A stretch of DNA of 64,000 nucleotides from Deltaproteobacteria bacterium RIFCSPHIGHO2_01_FULL_43_49 (GCA_001798075.1 MGRG01000008.1:124001-188000), one strand, 5' to 3'. Shown: positions 52,135-60,441, numbered from the stretch's first letter. Notes: a model not told the origin generated them from the sequence alone. Translations and numbers: made by a program.

Positions 52135-52452
52135 GTGGAATTAAAAAGAATGAATCGATCGGGGTGGGAATATTTTCTCATCATCAGTATTGTAGGGTTC
52201 TCTCTTATTTTGTCCGTTGGGCTCTATGCCAAACGGGATCGGGTGTTTAAAGAACGCTTGTTGATCTTGGAGTTATCGCGCCTTCGAAGCCATGTCATCG
52301 CATATATGTTGGAATATAAACAACACCCGTCGGATTTGAAGCTATGGACTAAGGACTATGGACTCAAGGTCGATCCATTTGGCAATCCTTACCATTACGA
52401 TCCAAGATCAGGCTGGGTATCGACAACGACTCCATCTCACAAACACTGGTAA
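52135..52452 (+). CDS. Small pseudopilin-like protein (GspG-like)
   Basis: 105 residues from a GTG eight bases behind AGGAG. The start (MELKRMNRSGWEYFLIISIVGFSLIL) resembles a class III signal, but Glu is at +2, not +5. The C-terminus YGLKVDPFGNPYHYDPRSGWVST matches the end of GspG-type pseudopilins. Codons near 70-77 fall in a GGACTATGGACT-type repeat (52342-52364) read in frame. It is probably a minor pilin or periplasmic pilin-like factor, encoded alone and convergent with pilQ. Confidence 0.65.
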   Translation: MELKRMNRSGWEYFLIISIVGFSLILSVGLYAKRDRVFKERLLILELSRLRSHVIAYMLEYKQHPSDLKLWTKDYGLKVDPFGNPYHYDPRSGWVSTTTPSHKHW

Positions 52453-52453
52453 G

Positions 52454-54136
52454 TTACCGTAAAATCCTTGGTGTGATAAAGACCATCAATTCACTTTGGG
52501 TCTTTGATTTCGTTTTGGATTTGAAAAAGAGGCCGACCACCGGAATTTTTGAAAATCCAGGAACAGACCTTTTTGAATTGGAGTTTTTAACTTTGATCAA
52601 CCCACCAATAACAGCGGTTTCCCCATCTTTGAGAAAGACGGTGGTGGAGGCTACGTTGTCGATGACAGCCGGAATTCCATCAACGGTTTTTGAGAAGTCG
52701 GCTTCGCTTTCCGTTGCCTCGATCTTCAGCTTGATGAGGTTTTCAGGTGAAATTTGTGGCGTGACTTTAAGTTCAATACCGGTATCAATTTCCTGTAGAC
52801 CTGACGTCGAACCGCCACCTGTTCCGGCAGCGGTTCCCACGGTAATGTTCGAGGTCGATTTAACGTGAATTTTGACACCACTTCTGATTTTTGCCGGTAA
52901 ATTGTTGACTGTGGTGATGTTCGGTTTCGAAATGATGCGGATATCTCCCTTTTGTTCAGCAGCGCTTAACTGTAAATCGATATTCATTCCACCCGGCAAT
53001 TGACCGATTCGGAGTGCTGCAGCACTGGTAGGGTTTGCGGCACCGAGATTGACTTGGGGTCTTGTCGCCGCGTTGGCCCCAACCGTGAAACTCGTCAGGG
53101 AGTCTCCCCCTGCAATAGTCAAACGGTCTGGTGTTCCCGTCACACCCCATTGGATTCCCAACGACCTCGAAAATTCATTGGTTGCATCGATGATGTGGGC
53201 TTCAATCAATACTTGTTGATCTTTTTTGTCGACGGCTTCGATTAAACTCCTGACGTTTTCCACATTGGCATCATAGTCCTTGACGCTCAAAACGTTTATC
53301 CTGTCTTCAGCCGTCACGGAGCCTTTGTCAGAAAGAAGCGGTTTTACTTTATCAACCAAATCTTTGGCCGTTGCGTATTTCAAAGCGATTGTTGTGGCCA
53401 GAAGGTCTGTTCCCCCAACAAATTGGTCAGATCTACCGACTCGGATAATGCCACTTTCGATGGCATAATTGTAACCATTTACTTTCAAGATGGAATTAAT
53501 GGCATCCCTCAGTGTTGTATTTTCAAAGCTCAAGTTTAATCTCCCCGTCATATCCTCCGGAGTGATCAAATTGTAACTAGCAGACTTGGCAAGTAGTCGA
53601 AGGGAATCTCTTAGGTCTGCATGGCGAAATTCTATTGAATAGTTTTGTTTCCCCTTTTTACTGACAGATTCAATGTATCCTTCGAGGTTGAGATGATACT
53701 CTTGGTTGTCAAGGGAAAGGACGATTTCCCCTTCGTGGATTTTAGCGACACTATATTTTCCAAGCTGGTCTCCCACTCGCACGATGTTGCCGGAAACCAA
53801 GGCAAAAGCTTTGCCCTCTCCAATCACCAGGCCTTCCAAAGTCAAAGAGGTGATGTCGATTTCTCCTTTGACGTCGGCGGGCATAAAGGGATTGCGCGCT
53901 CCCACACGGATCTGCTCCTTTTCCAATTGTTCGGTTGCAATGTCGGAAAGGGAGGTCGCCCCCCATGCAGTACCGGTGAAGAGGAAAAAGAAAAGGAGAG
54001 CCGCAATTTTATATGAGAGTGGTGAAAAAGTAGTGGGTGGCCCGTAGTGTTGCTGTGGGGTTTTGTTAGGGGCCCCCACAGAACACGGAGGGACAGGCCC
54101 TACTACTTTTTCACCATCCTTTTTATTGCGCCACAT
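52454..54136 (-). CDS. pilQ: Type IV pilus secretin, PilP-PilQ (MshK-MshL-like) fusion
   Basis: 560 residues. The signal peptide (IAALLFFFLFTGTAWG) follows a 40-residue lead encoded by repeat A3, again with VGAPNKTPQQ. Residues about 78-155 form a PilP-like domain (ARNPFMP, LTLEGLVIGEGKAFALVSG, VRVGDQLGKYSVAKI). A secretin N0/STN domain (FRHADLRDSLRLLAKSASYN), N1 domain and secretin core (ISKPNITTVNNLPA, VPGFSKIPVVGLFFKS, FITPRIL) complete it. No separate pilP is present, so the lipoprotein-type PilP appears fused to its secretin. It overlaps pilO by 14 bases. Confidence 0.88.
   Translation of the reverse strand: MWRNKKDGEKVVGPVPPCSVGAPNKTPQQHYGPPTTFSPLSYKIAALLFFFLFTGTAWGATSLSDIATEQLEKEQIRVGARNPFMPADVKGEIDITSLTLEGLVIGEGKAFALVSGNIVRVGDQLGKYSVAKIHEGEIVLSLDNQEYHLNLEGYIESVSKKGKQNYSIEFRHADLRDSLRLLAKSASYNLITPEDMTGRLNLSFENTTLRDAINSILKVNGYNYAIESGIIRVGRSDQFVGGTDLLATTIALKYATAKDLVDKVKPLLSDKGSVTAEDRINVLSVKDYDANVENVRSLIEAVDKKDQQVLIEAHIIDATNEFSRSLGIQWGVTGTPDRLTIAGGDSLTSFTVGANAATRPQVNLGAANPTSAAALRIGQLPGGMNIDLQLSAAEQKGDIRIISKPNITTVNNLPAKIRSGVKIHVKSTSNITVGTAAGTGGGSTSGLQEIDTGIELKVTPQISPENLIKLKIEATESEADFSKTVDGIPAVIDNVASTTVFLKDGETAVIGGLIKVKNSNSKRSVPGFSKIPVVGLFFKSKTKSKTQSELMVFITPRILR
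54022..54116. repeat. Palindromic repeat family A, copy 3 (in frame in pilQ)
   Basis: Reverse orientation to copies 1 and 2. Arms GGTGAAAAAGTAGT and ACTACTTTTTCACC pair perfectly and differ from those of copies 1 and 2. The core is conserved (GGGGTTTTGTTAGGGGCCCC). It supplies codons 7-38 of pilQ. Confidence 0.85.
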
Positions 54137-54713
54137 GTCTCTCCTCTACTTGAAAAAGGGCTCCATTCAATTCTAATTCGACACGGGCTGCTTTCTCATC
54201 CACCACTTTTAAATCGATATTTTCCAGCACTAAAAGGACAGGTAATTTTCGGATTCTATCCAGATAGTCAATCATATTGCGAAAAGATCCCTGGGCATTG
54301 ATAAAAAAATCAGCCTTTTTATATCCTTTTTCTTGTTTGGGGGAGAGGTCGCTCATTTCTTTGACTAAAATTCCCTTCAAAAATGGCTGGGAGGTAACGA
54401 GACTCAACAAGGCTGCTGTTTCCTTGGCAACCGATTTGACATCTCCTTTTAAGACTTGAACCTTGATGGAGGGAAGTTCTTTAGCGACTTGTAGTTGCTC
54501 TTTCAGAGCTGTTTCCCTCAACGCTTGTGTAAATTTATTAAGGGCGTCTTTTTCCATTTTGAGGTTTTTAACTTGGGATTTTAACCGAGTGACTTCATCC
54601 TTTTTGGGCGAATAGATAACCCTGACGAACATTACGAAGATGGCAAGCATCACCAGTCCGGCGAGTAGTTGCTCCCTCATATTGGCAACTTTTTTTAGGT
54701 CCCCTGTGTCCAT
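54123..54713 (-). CDS. pilO: Pilus assembly protein PilO
   Basis: 196 residues: one membrane helix (LLAGLVMLAIFVMFVRVIY), a coiled coil (KDEVTRLKSQVKNLKMEKDAL) and a ferredoxin-like domain (FFINAQGSFRNMIDYLDRIRKLP) as in PilO. It pairs with PilN in the inner-membrane alignment complex. It starts 3 bases after pilN. Confidence 0.85.
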   Translation of the reverse strand: MDTGDLKKVANMREQLLAGLVMLAIFVMFVRVIYSPKKDEVTRLKSQVKNLKMEKDALNKFTQALRETALKEQLQVAKELPSIKVQVLKGDVKSVAKETAALLSLVTSQPFLKGILVKEMSDLSPKQEKGYKKADFFINAQGSFRNMIDYLDRIRKLPVLLVLENIDLKVVDEKAARVELELNGALFQVEERHVAQ

Positions 54714-54716
54714 ATT

Positions 54717-55259
54717 TTAAGACTTCCTCTTGGGAGTGATATCACAAGAAGCACTAAAGTTAAAGACACCAATTTCCTCCTTTGAAGAGGTCAAGACAAC
54801 CTTTTCGAAGTAAGGGTTTTCTTCCAATGCATTTAGAAAAGAGGCCAGGGCAGCGGGGGTTTTTGCGGTTCCGTTTACTATGATTCCCCTTTTGGAACGA
54901 GCATCCTGTTTGGCGGCTGTTTTAAAACTGACCAACCAAACATTCGGTGGCAAGGCCCTGGCAACACTTGCCAAAAGGGTAGACCATTCTGGTTCTTCTT
55001 CTAAAATCTTTCTTAAAACAAACGAGGGGCCACTTCCCTGCACGACTTCATCTCTACTGAGTAATTGTTCCCGCTCTGCTTTAAGTTTTTTAATTTCTTC
55101 ATTAAACAGTTTGAATTGGGATTTTGTTCGATAGTGGGCTAGCAATACGATTCCTTGGATAGCCAAACAGGTAAAGACAACACCACCCAAGCCCCAAAGA
55201 AGAGTTCCATAGGTGATTTGCAGTCCCTCTTTCTGAATGAAATTAATTCGTTGAATCAT
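54717..55259 (-). CDS. pilN: Pilus assembly protein PilN (MshJ/PilN-type)
   Basis: 180 residues starting MIQRINFIQKEGLQ, where the INF motif normally inserts into PilM. Then a membrane helix (LLWGLGGVVFTCLAIQGIVLLAHY), a coiled coil and a ferredoxin-like domain (LLASVARALPPNVWLVSFKT). The ATG overlaps the stop of the repeat-derived frame 55256-55831 as ATGA, whereas it would normally follow pilM directly. Confidence 0.87.
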   Translation of the reverse strand: MIQRINFIQKEGLQITYGTLLWGLGGVVFTCLAIQGIVLLAHYRTKSQFKLFNEEIKKLKAEREQLLSRDEVVQGSGPSFVLRKILEEEPEWSTLLASVARALPPNVWLVSFKTAAKQDARSKRGIIVNGTAKTPAALASFLNALEENPYFEKVVLTSSKEEIGVFNFSASCDITPKRKS

Positions 55260-55831
55260 GAATTCTCACTTAGTAATCGTCCGCTAAGGGGACTCATTTC
55301 GCAAGGCTTCCACCCCGAAGGGATCCCTTTGGGACTCGCCTGGTCGAAAAATAAAAGCCGCCGCTTCCGTTCGGGGGGATTCAAAAAGACGCAGGTCAAT
55401 TTGGGGAGGTTCCCCAAATTGCCTCCTCCGCTCTCGTCCCGCCGAGTTTCATAACCCCCATAAGGTTCGGCGGGACTGCGAGAGGCTTTTTTCACCCCCC
55501 TCACTCGCGCAGCGGGTGCTACAGTACTGTTTGATCGAATTTGTTTCCGACGTGGCGTGGCGATGAGGGTAACGAAAGTCGTCTCGGACCCCGCCAACAC
55601 CTTGTCGGGATAAAATGTTTTGGCGGGGGAGAGCCGAGCGAATTTTATGTCAAGGCCCAGCTTTGCTGGGCCGCGAAGCAAACCCGAAGGGTTTGCGGAG
55701 TCTGATGCCTCGACCCAAAAAATATCGCGTACTTTCGGCACCCTCAGCGCCAGGTAGCCAGGAGGAAACAAGTTCAATAAAAAAGAAGGGTACTCGAAAC
55801 GATTGCCAATAATGTCACAAAAGATATTCAT
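55256..55831 (-). CDS. Open frame of 191 codons made of repeat family C, between pilM and pilN
   Basis: The frame overlaps pilM by ATGA at its start and pilN by ATGA at its end, so it is perfectly set in the operon. Almost all of it is family C repeat. Its peptides (LFPPGYLALR, YPDKVLAGSE, LIATPRRK, GGYETRRDESGG, NPPERKRRLL) recur in the extra N-terminus of GspK. Known pil operons have pilN directly after pilM, so this is probably an insertion that kept an open, coupled frame, not an ordinary gene. Whether it is translated is unknown. Confidence 0.4.
   Translation of the reverse strand: MNIFCDIIGNRFEYPSFLLNLFPPGYLALRVPKVRDIFWVEASDSANPSGLLRGPAKLGLDIKFARLSPAKTFYPDKVLAGSETTFVTLIATPRRKQIRSNSTVAPAARVRGVKKASRSPAEPYGGYETRRDESGGGNLGNLPKLTCVFLNPPERKRRLLFFDQASPKGIPSGWKPCEMSPLSGRLLSENS
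55352..55520. repeat. Structured repeat family C, copy 3 unit 2
   Basis: Contains GCTTCCGTTCGGGGGGATTC and the stem CAATTTGGGGA...TCCCCAAATTG (55394-55421), corresponding to unit 2 of the gspK copy. The arms GACTTTTT-like and AAAAAGAC-like ends are imperfect here. Confidence 0.65.
55538..55774. repeat. Structured repeat family C, copy 3 unit 1
   Basis: Terminal inverted repeats: AATTTGTTTCC...GGCGATGAGGGT against ACCCTCAGCGCC...GGAAACAAGTT. Internal stems CCCGCCAA/TTGGCGGG, GGCCCAGC/GCTGGGCC and AAACCC/GGGTTT. The ends match the copies at 35807 and 41405. Confidence 0.78.
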
Positions 55832-56790
55832 GGCTTTAGAAAAGCTAACCCCAATGCGGCACCAAAAAGATACGGTTTTTCAGTGGCCAACGCAAACTCA
55901 TTGGTTTGTTCAATACCTTGAAAAGGGTTGAACAATTCGGTAACGATACCTAAGTTCTTTGACAAAGTAGCTGAGAGGTTTTCACTGGCAGCGCCTCCCC
56001 CTGTCAAGAAAAGTTTCTCTATTTTTTCAATTTGATGGGAAATAGAGAAGGCATCAATGGCATGTTGGATTTCCAAGCCCAACTTCTCCGAAAAATTTTC
56101 TTGAAGCACTTGGGCTTGTTCTAAGGAGACACCGGCTAAAGGTTTGATAAAGTGGAGCTTTCCATTGCCGATGGCTAAAAAATAGGCATGCCGCCACCCA
56201 ATATCGATACAGGCTGCCCATTCGTTCTCTCCGGAAGGGAAAATGCGTTCCATCGTGTAGGCAAGGGAAACAGGTGCCGGTTCTACAAAGAAAGGCCTCA
56301 GCCCTATTTTTTCCAGAATTCTTAGATACTGTTGAACGACAATTTTTTTAACGGCGTAACCGAGAAGATTGAGTCGTACGATTTCTGGTTGTACAATTTC
56401 TTCTAAGATAGAATAACGGACGATGTAATCATCCATCGATTCTTCAGCGATGTCACGCATTTGCCAGCGGACAGCCTCTCTCAAGTCTTCCATGGGCATT
56501 CGAGGAAGCTCTAGTTTGCGGATGTGAAGACTGTCGTCTTGTATGCAGACAGCCGCAGGAGTTCCCCCAAGATGATTTTTTAAAACATATTCTTTCAAGT
56601 TAGTAACAAGCTGGGCGCCTCCTTCAGTCAAACTCAAGGAATCCAAGAAGACAAGTCGATGCCGGCCTGGGCCTATAGTTTGGACTTTCGCCCATTTCAA
56701 TTCTTTGATGCCCCAATCGATACCGATGCAATCTTGCCTCTTTAAGTTTTTCAAAAATGGGATGGATAGAAGGGATGGTATGGAGATCAT
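55828..56790 (-). CDS. pilM: Pilus assembly protein PilM (MshI-like)
   Basis: 320 residues with an actin-like ATPase fold: CIGIDWGIKELKWAKVQ (phosphate loop 1), WAACIDIGWRHAYFLAI (phosphate 2) and KLFLTGGGAASENLSATL (adenosine). It binds the N-terminus of PilN and links the cytoplasmic ATPase to the membrane complex. Its first codons overlap the TPR gene by 4 bases. Confidence 0.85.
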   Translation of the reverse strand: MISIPSLLSIPFLKNLKRQDCIGIDWGIKELKWAKVQTIGPGRHRLVFLDSLSLTEGGAQLVTNLKEYVLKNHLGGTPAAVCIQDDSLHIRKLELPRMPMEDLREAVRWQMRDIAEESMDDYIVRYSILEEIVQPEIVRLNLLGYAVKKIVVQQYLRILEKIGLRPFFVEPAPVSLAYTMERIFPSGENEWAACIDIGWRHAYFLAIGNGKLHFIKPLAGVSLEQAQVLQENFSEKLGLEIQHAIDAFSISHQIEKIEKLFLTGGGAASENLSATLSKNLGIVTELFNPFQGIEQTNEFALATEKPYLFGAALGLAFLKP

Positions 56791-57500
56791 TTTTTTTCGA
56801 GGGACTCGATTTTGGTCTGGATTTTCTTTTTTAATTCTTCATTGGTCCCTGGCGACAAAGTAAGGAATTGACTGTAGAATTCCGCTGCCTGTTTGATGTT
56901 CCCCTCGCGCTCAAACACGGAAGCCATATTAAAATAGGGATCGGCATAGTCTTTTGTAAGCGAGAGTGCTTTTTGAAAATGGGTCTTGGCTTTGCCAATC
57001 TCATTGTCGATAAGCAATAATACCCCCATGTTATTTAATGCCTCTGGATAGTCCTGTTTGAGGGCCAGAGCTTTGTTGTAGGCTGAATAGGCGGCCTCTT
57101 TTTTCCCCATTTTTTTTAAAACAAGTCCTAAATTGTTATAAATTTCGGGATCGGTTGACATGAGGAGCGTCAATTGTTCCCAAAGCGCCAAACTTTCCGA
57201 GAGTTTATTTTCTTGAAAGAGTTGGGTAGCCTTTTTTTTGATTTCGACAGAGTCTTGAGAATTATTGGTTGCAGTCAAAACAGAAACCGGTTGTGAGTTG
57301 GGACTTGTTTTTGGGGCCTTAAAATATCGCAGATAAAACATTGCAGCAGCACTCACCACTAATAAAACAACAAGGAGAAGTAAGCGTTTTGAAGAGGGAG
57401 GACGAGGAGGAAGAATAGGGTTGGGCAAAGAAATGTTTTTTCCTCCAGTGGGCTGAGTTTCTTGCTGGGCTTTTTTAAGGGCATCAAGGATGAGTGACAT
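56787..57500 (-). CDS. MshN-like TPR protein
   Basis: 237 residues: a Pro-rich cytoplasmic start (MSLILDALKKAQQE, as in MshN/GspB-type proteins), a membrane helix (RLLLLVVLLVVSAAAMFYLRYF) and about four TPR units (PEIYNNLGLVLKKMGKKEAAYSAYNKAL, DPYFNMASVFEREGNIKQAAEFY). With the MshM-like ATPase in front (17-base overlap) it forms the ATPase/TPR pair typical of MSHA pilus loci. Exact role unknown. Confidence 0.8.
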   Translation of the reverse strand: MSLILDALKKAQQETQPTGGKNISLPNPILPPRPPSSKRLLLLVVLLVVSAAAMFYLRYFKAPKTSPNSQPVSVLTATNNSQDSVEIKKKATQLFQENKLSESLALWEQLTLLMSTDPEIYNNLGLVLKKMGKKEAAYSAYNKALALKQDYPEALNNMGVLLLIDNEIGKAKTHFQKALSLTKDYADPYFNMASVFEREGNIKQAAEFYSQFLTLSPGTNEELKKKIQTKIESLEKK

Positions 57501-58311
57501 AAGGAATATTTCCCTCCGATTCTAAAAAGGCCTCCTCTACTATCGTTTTGGTAATGACACGCGAACCTTTTAAATAAGCCGCAACCAAGCAAAAGTCGCA
57601 AAGGGTATTGATCAACCTTGGGATCCCTTGAGAGAGGCGATGCAATCTTGAGACAGACGATTTTTCAAAGGCCACTCGCGACTCAGGTCCCGCTTTTTGA
57701 ATCCGGAAAGTAATATAGCGCTCTGTCTGTTCCAAATCGAGTGGATTTAACCTGCAACGAATTTGAATTCTTTGCCTCAATTGTCTGAGTTCGGGGCTCG
57801 CAAGTTTCTCTTCCAACTCGGGTTGGCCAACAAGCAGGATTTGAAGAAGTTTATGTGTCTCTGTTTCCAGATTGGATAAAAGTCTAGTCATTTCAAGCGC
57901 TTCCATTGATAACTGCTGACCTTCATCAATAATAACAAGGGCATTACGCCCCTTTTTGCCACACTCCAGGACAAATTGGTTGAGATGATCAATCTGTTCT
58001 TTAATGGAATTTCTTTTGAAATCACGACCAAAGTCTCGGTTAATGGTTTTTAAAAGTTCTAGTTTGGAGAGCTGAGGATTTAGAATGAGACTCGTTTCAC
58101 AAGAGCCTCCGAGGTTGTTAAGAAGTGCCCGAAGACTCATCGTTTTGCCAGTGCCAACCTCGCCGGTCAGTAGCAAAAATCCCTTCCTCTCCTGAATGCC
58201 ATAGCGAAGGGTTTCTAAAACTCCTTGATGCAAGGGAGAAAGGTATAAATACCTGGTATCTGGGGTTACATTAAAAGGTTTTTCGTTAAAACCGAAGAAG
58301 TCGCAGTACAT
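57484..58311 (-). CDS. MshM/GspA-like AAA ATPase
   Basis: 275 residues opening MYCDFFGFNEKPFNVTPDTRYLYLSP, the mark of the ExeA/GspA/MshM family. Walker A GEVGTGKTMSLRALL, Walker B ALVIIDEGQQLS, and the RQRIQIRCRLNPLD and GIPRLINTLCD segments follow. These ATPases help place the secretin or assembly complex in the cell wall. First of the MshM-MshN pair. Confidence 0.87.
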   Translation of the reverse strand: MYCDFFGFNEKPFNVTPDTRYLYLSPLHQGVLETLRYGIQERKGFLLLTGEVGTGKTMSLRALLNNLGGSCETSLILNPQLSKLELLKTINRDFGRDFKRNSIKEQIDHLNQFVLECGKKGRNALVIIDEGQQLSMEALEMTRLLSNLETETHKLLQILLVGQPELEEKLASPELRQLRQRIQIRCRLNPLDLEQTERYITFRIQKAGPESRVAFEKSSVSRLHRLSQGIPRLINTLCDFCLVAAYLKGSRVITKTIVEEAFLESEGNIPYVTHP

Positions 58312-58326
58312 GGAAGCTCAATATAG

Positions 58327-58362
58327 CATAGTCCGTAATCCATAGTCCATAGTCCATAGTCC
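58327..58362. repeat. CATAGTC-type tandem repeat
   Basis: CATAGTCC occurs four times in 36 bases, one unit altered (CATAGTCCGTAATC). It fills the gap between the MshM-like and PilX-like genes. A reverse-oriented relative is read in frame in the gene at 52135. Confidence 0.7.
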
Positions 58363-58363
58363 C

Positions 58364-59071
58364 TCATTCCTCCAATGGGCCGAAGGTAACTGTCTTTGTG
58401 GTGTTATCAGCAAAAGTCCAGGTCATCGTCACTGTTTTTCCCTCCATATCGTTATCCCATTCAATATCATTGATGACGTTGTTATTCCCCGTTGTTGCTG
58501 TGTAATCAGCCACATCGAGAAGGGTTCCGGAAGGGGCGCCGGCAGGATTGTTATAAATTGTTGTCGATTCAATTCGAATTCTTTCTATTCTTTCTGCACC
58601 GTCGGGGTCCCAACTAAATTGCATTTGGGTAACGGTGATTTGGGTTAGGCATATTTTTCGAAAAGTTATCGATGAAATGTCATCTCCATCATGACTCAAA
58701 TTATAATTACTCGTATCGATCAGCGTGCAATCGGCTTCTGTGGGGCTATCCACGCTGTGTGATCTAACGGCATCGCCCACCGTTCCCGTGACGGTAATTG
58801 TTCTTGCAGCTTGGCTAATGGTAAAAGTCCCTCCCCCAAAGGAGACTCCGGGAGAGGGGACCGCTGGGCTTGCCGCTTCATAGATTTTTCTGACCCCATA
58901 TTCAATGCCTGCCTGGGTTACATAAAAGGCCCTTGTGGCCAGAAAATGCCCAGCCCTGCTTTCTTCGCCCGCTGCGACAAGATAGGTAATGACCCCACCC
59001 ATGGCCACCATGCTCAGTAAGACAAACAAGGCTGCGATCGTTGAAACGCCTTTTTTATTGAAAATTTTCAT
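58364..59071 (-). CDS. PilX/MshP-like minor pilin assembly protein
   Basis: 235 residues from MKIFNKKGVSTIAALFVLLSM (ATG at 59071, AGGA nine bases before). The start resembles MshP/PilX: hydrophobic helix after KKG, then HFLATRAFYVTQAGIEYGVRKI. The mature part is Thr-rich and beta-like. It lacks Glu at +5, as in PilX/GspK-type minor pilins. It overlaps the PilW-like gene by 17 bases. Confidence 0.75.
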   Translation of the reverse strand: MKIFNKKGVSTIAALFVLLSMVAMGGVITYLVAAGEESRAGHFLATRAFYVTQAGIEYGVRKIYEAASPAVPSPGVSFGGGTFTISQAARTITVTGTVGDAVRSHSVDSPTEADCTLIDTSNYNLSHDGDDISSITFRKICLTQITVTQMQFSWDPDGAERIERIRIESTTIYNNPAGAPSGTLLDVADYTATTGNNNVINDIEWDNDMEGKTVTMTWTFADNTTKTVTFGPLEE

Positions 59072-59555
59072 ATAAGTAATTCCTGATAAAAACATCAGTC
59101 CTCAAAGTGAGTGGTGCCGTCTGGCCAGGGGGTAGTGTTGAGAATTCGATCCGCACTCTTCTTGTTTGTTGTCCCGAACTGGTTGTGTTTCCATTGTCCT
59201 TAAATCCTGTGAAGGTTGCTGATGTGACATTACTAAGAAGGAGGTCGGTTCCCCTATATAGGGCCTGGTTTGTAAAATTAAAGTCCGTTGTAATGCTATC
59301 GCTATCCACAAAGGAAACACTGTTGGACTGTATGCTTTGAATATTGGTGCTGCTTTCGTCTCCTACGAGTTCAAGTTCCCTCGACATTCTCTCCATTGCA
59401 TAGCGTGCCGCTTGCAAGTTGGCAGACCTCTCTGAGATATGCGCATAGGAATCGAGTCCTTGTCTTAAAATTAATCCTGCGGAGGCAAAGAGGATTGAAA
59501 CCAAGGCAATGGTTAGAACAATTTCAACCAATGTAAAGCCACCTTCTTTCTTCAT
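59055..59555 (-). CDS. PilW-like minor pilin
   Basis: 166 residues with prepilin signature EGG|FTLVEIVLTIALVSILFASAGLIL and the ERSANLQAARYAMERMSRELELVG segment of the PilW/MshO/GspJ class. The start overlaps the stop of the PilV-like gene as ATGA. It is part of the minor pilin block. Confidence 0.83.
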   Translation of the reverse strand: MKKEGGFTLVEIVLTIALVSILFASAGLILRQGLDSYAHISERSANLQAARYAMERMSRELELVGDESSTNIQSIQSNSVSFVDSDSITTDFNFTNQALYRGTDLLLSNVTSATFTGFKDNGNTTSSGQQTRRVRIEFSTLPPGQTAPLTLRTDVFIRNYLYENFQ

Positions 59556-59980
59556 TCTTCCCCCCAGTCGGTGACCAGTGTGTCAAAAGAAACTATATCC
59601 CCAGCAGGATCTTGAACCGATACCGTCACTTTTGTATATCCCGCTTCATTTCCTTGAGGAGGGGAAGAAAGGTTCGATGGACTTACCGCTGTAATGGTAG
59701 TTGTTCTTGTGTAGCCGGCATAGCCCTCGCTCGCCAATGTTTCGGTGGGGTAATTGCTTTGGATGATGTAGTCATAGGACTGATATTTTTTATCGTGAAT
59801 GATCTGTTCGAGTTTCTCCTGTGCTAATGCAGAGGCAATGAGAGTCTGTTCCATTTCATCAGCCCTTTCAATATTTTGTTGGTAGATGGTCAAGACCCCC
59901 ACAATGCCAAAGGCAAGGATTGTCATTGTTAGTATGGCCTCAATAAGACTAAATCCCTTTTTGTTTTTCAAATTCTTCAT
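59552..59980 (-). CDS. PilV-like minor pilin
   Basis: 142 residues: KKG|FSLIEAILTMTILAFGIVGVLTIYQQ and LIASALAQEKLEQIIHDKK, as in PilV/MshD/GspI-type pilins. It overlaps the FimT-like gene by 4 bases. Confidence 0.83.
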   Translation of the reverse strand: MKNLKNKKGFSLIEAILTMTILAFGIVGVLTIYQQNIERADEMEQTLIASALAQEKLEQIIHDKKYQSYDYIIQSNYPTETLASEGYAGYTRTTTITAVSPSNLSSPPQGNEAGYTKVTVSVQDPAGDIVSFDTLVTDWGEE

Positions 59981-60441
59981 TGGCGTACCACCACCCCTGT
60001 ATTGTCTGTGACCAGCAAACTGACGACTGTTTGACCATTTCCTATTTGGATGATGCTGCCCCCACCCAGAACGGGGCGCCCCAACGGATCAAACTCCACC
60101 TGGGCATTTGTGAGGATATTCACGTTGTCAAACGCATCACTGATATCCTGAGTGAAATCTTGTCTGGTTACCGGATTAGTGGCAGGTGTTGCTGTGCTTC
60201 CCTCATAAATAGTATAGGTACCATTCGCTACAAATTCGATGCCACAATTTGTATCAGTAATGAGAGCCAATTCTCTTGCATAACGCAGGTCTTGTTCCAC
60301 CCTTGCAACAGCCGTTTCGAGATTGAAAGCGGGGATAGATTCCTGCGGGATTAAGGAGGCTACAAGAATTCCCAATGTCGCAATGACCAGGACCACTTCC
60401 AGTAAACTAAACCCACGTTCTTGTAGTCTCCTTGTATAAAT
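59977..60441 (-). CDS. FimT/GspH-like minor pilin, probable ATT start
   Basis: The prepilin signature ERG|FSLLEVVLVIATLGILVASL lies upstream of the first canonical start (GTG at 60396, which would cut through the signature). The frame is open back to 60474 and has no ATG, GTG or TTG before the signature. ATT at 60441 stands eight bases behind a perfect AAGGAGG (60450-60456) and gives a normal ten-residue leader MYTRRLQERG. So the gene likely starts at ATT and makes 154 residues. RVEQDLRYARELALITDTNCGIEF fits FimT/GspH. Confidence 0.7.
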   Translation of the reverse strand: MYTRRLQERGFSLLEVVLVIATLGILVASLIPQESIPAFNLETAVARVEQDLRYARELALITDTNCGIEFVANGTYTIYEGSTATPATNPVTRQDFTQDISDAFDNVNILTNAQVEFDPLGRPVLGGGSIIQIGNGQTVVSLLVTDNTGVVVRQ

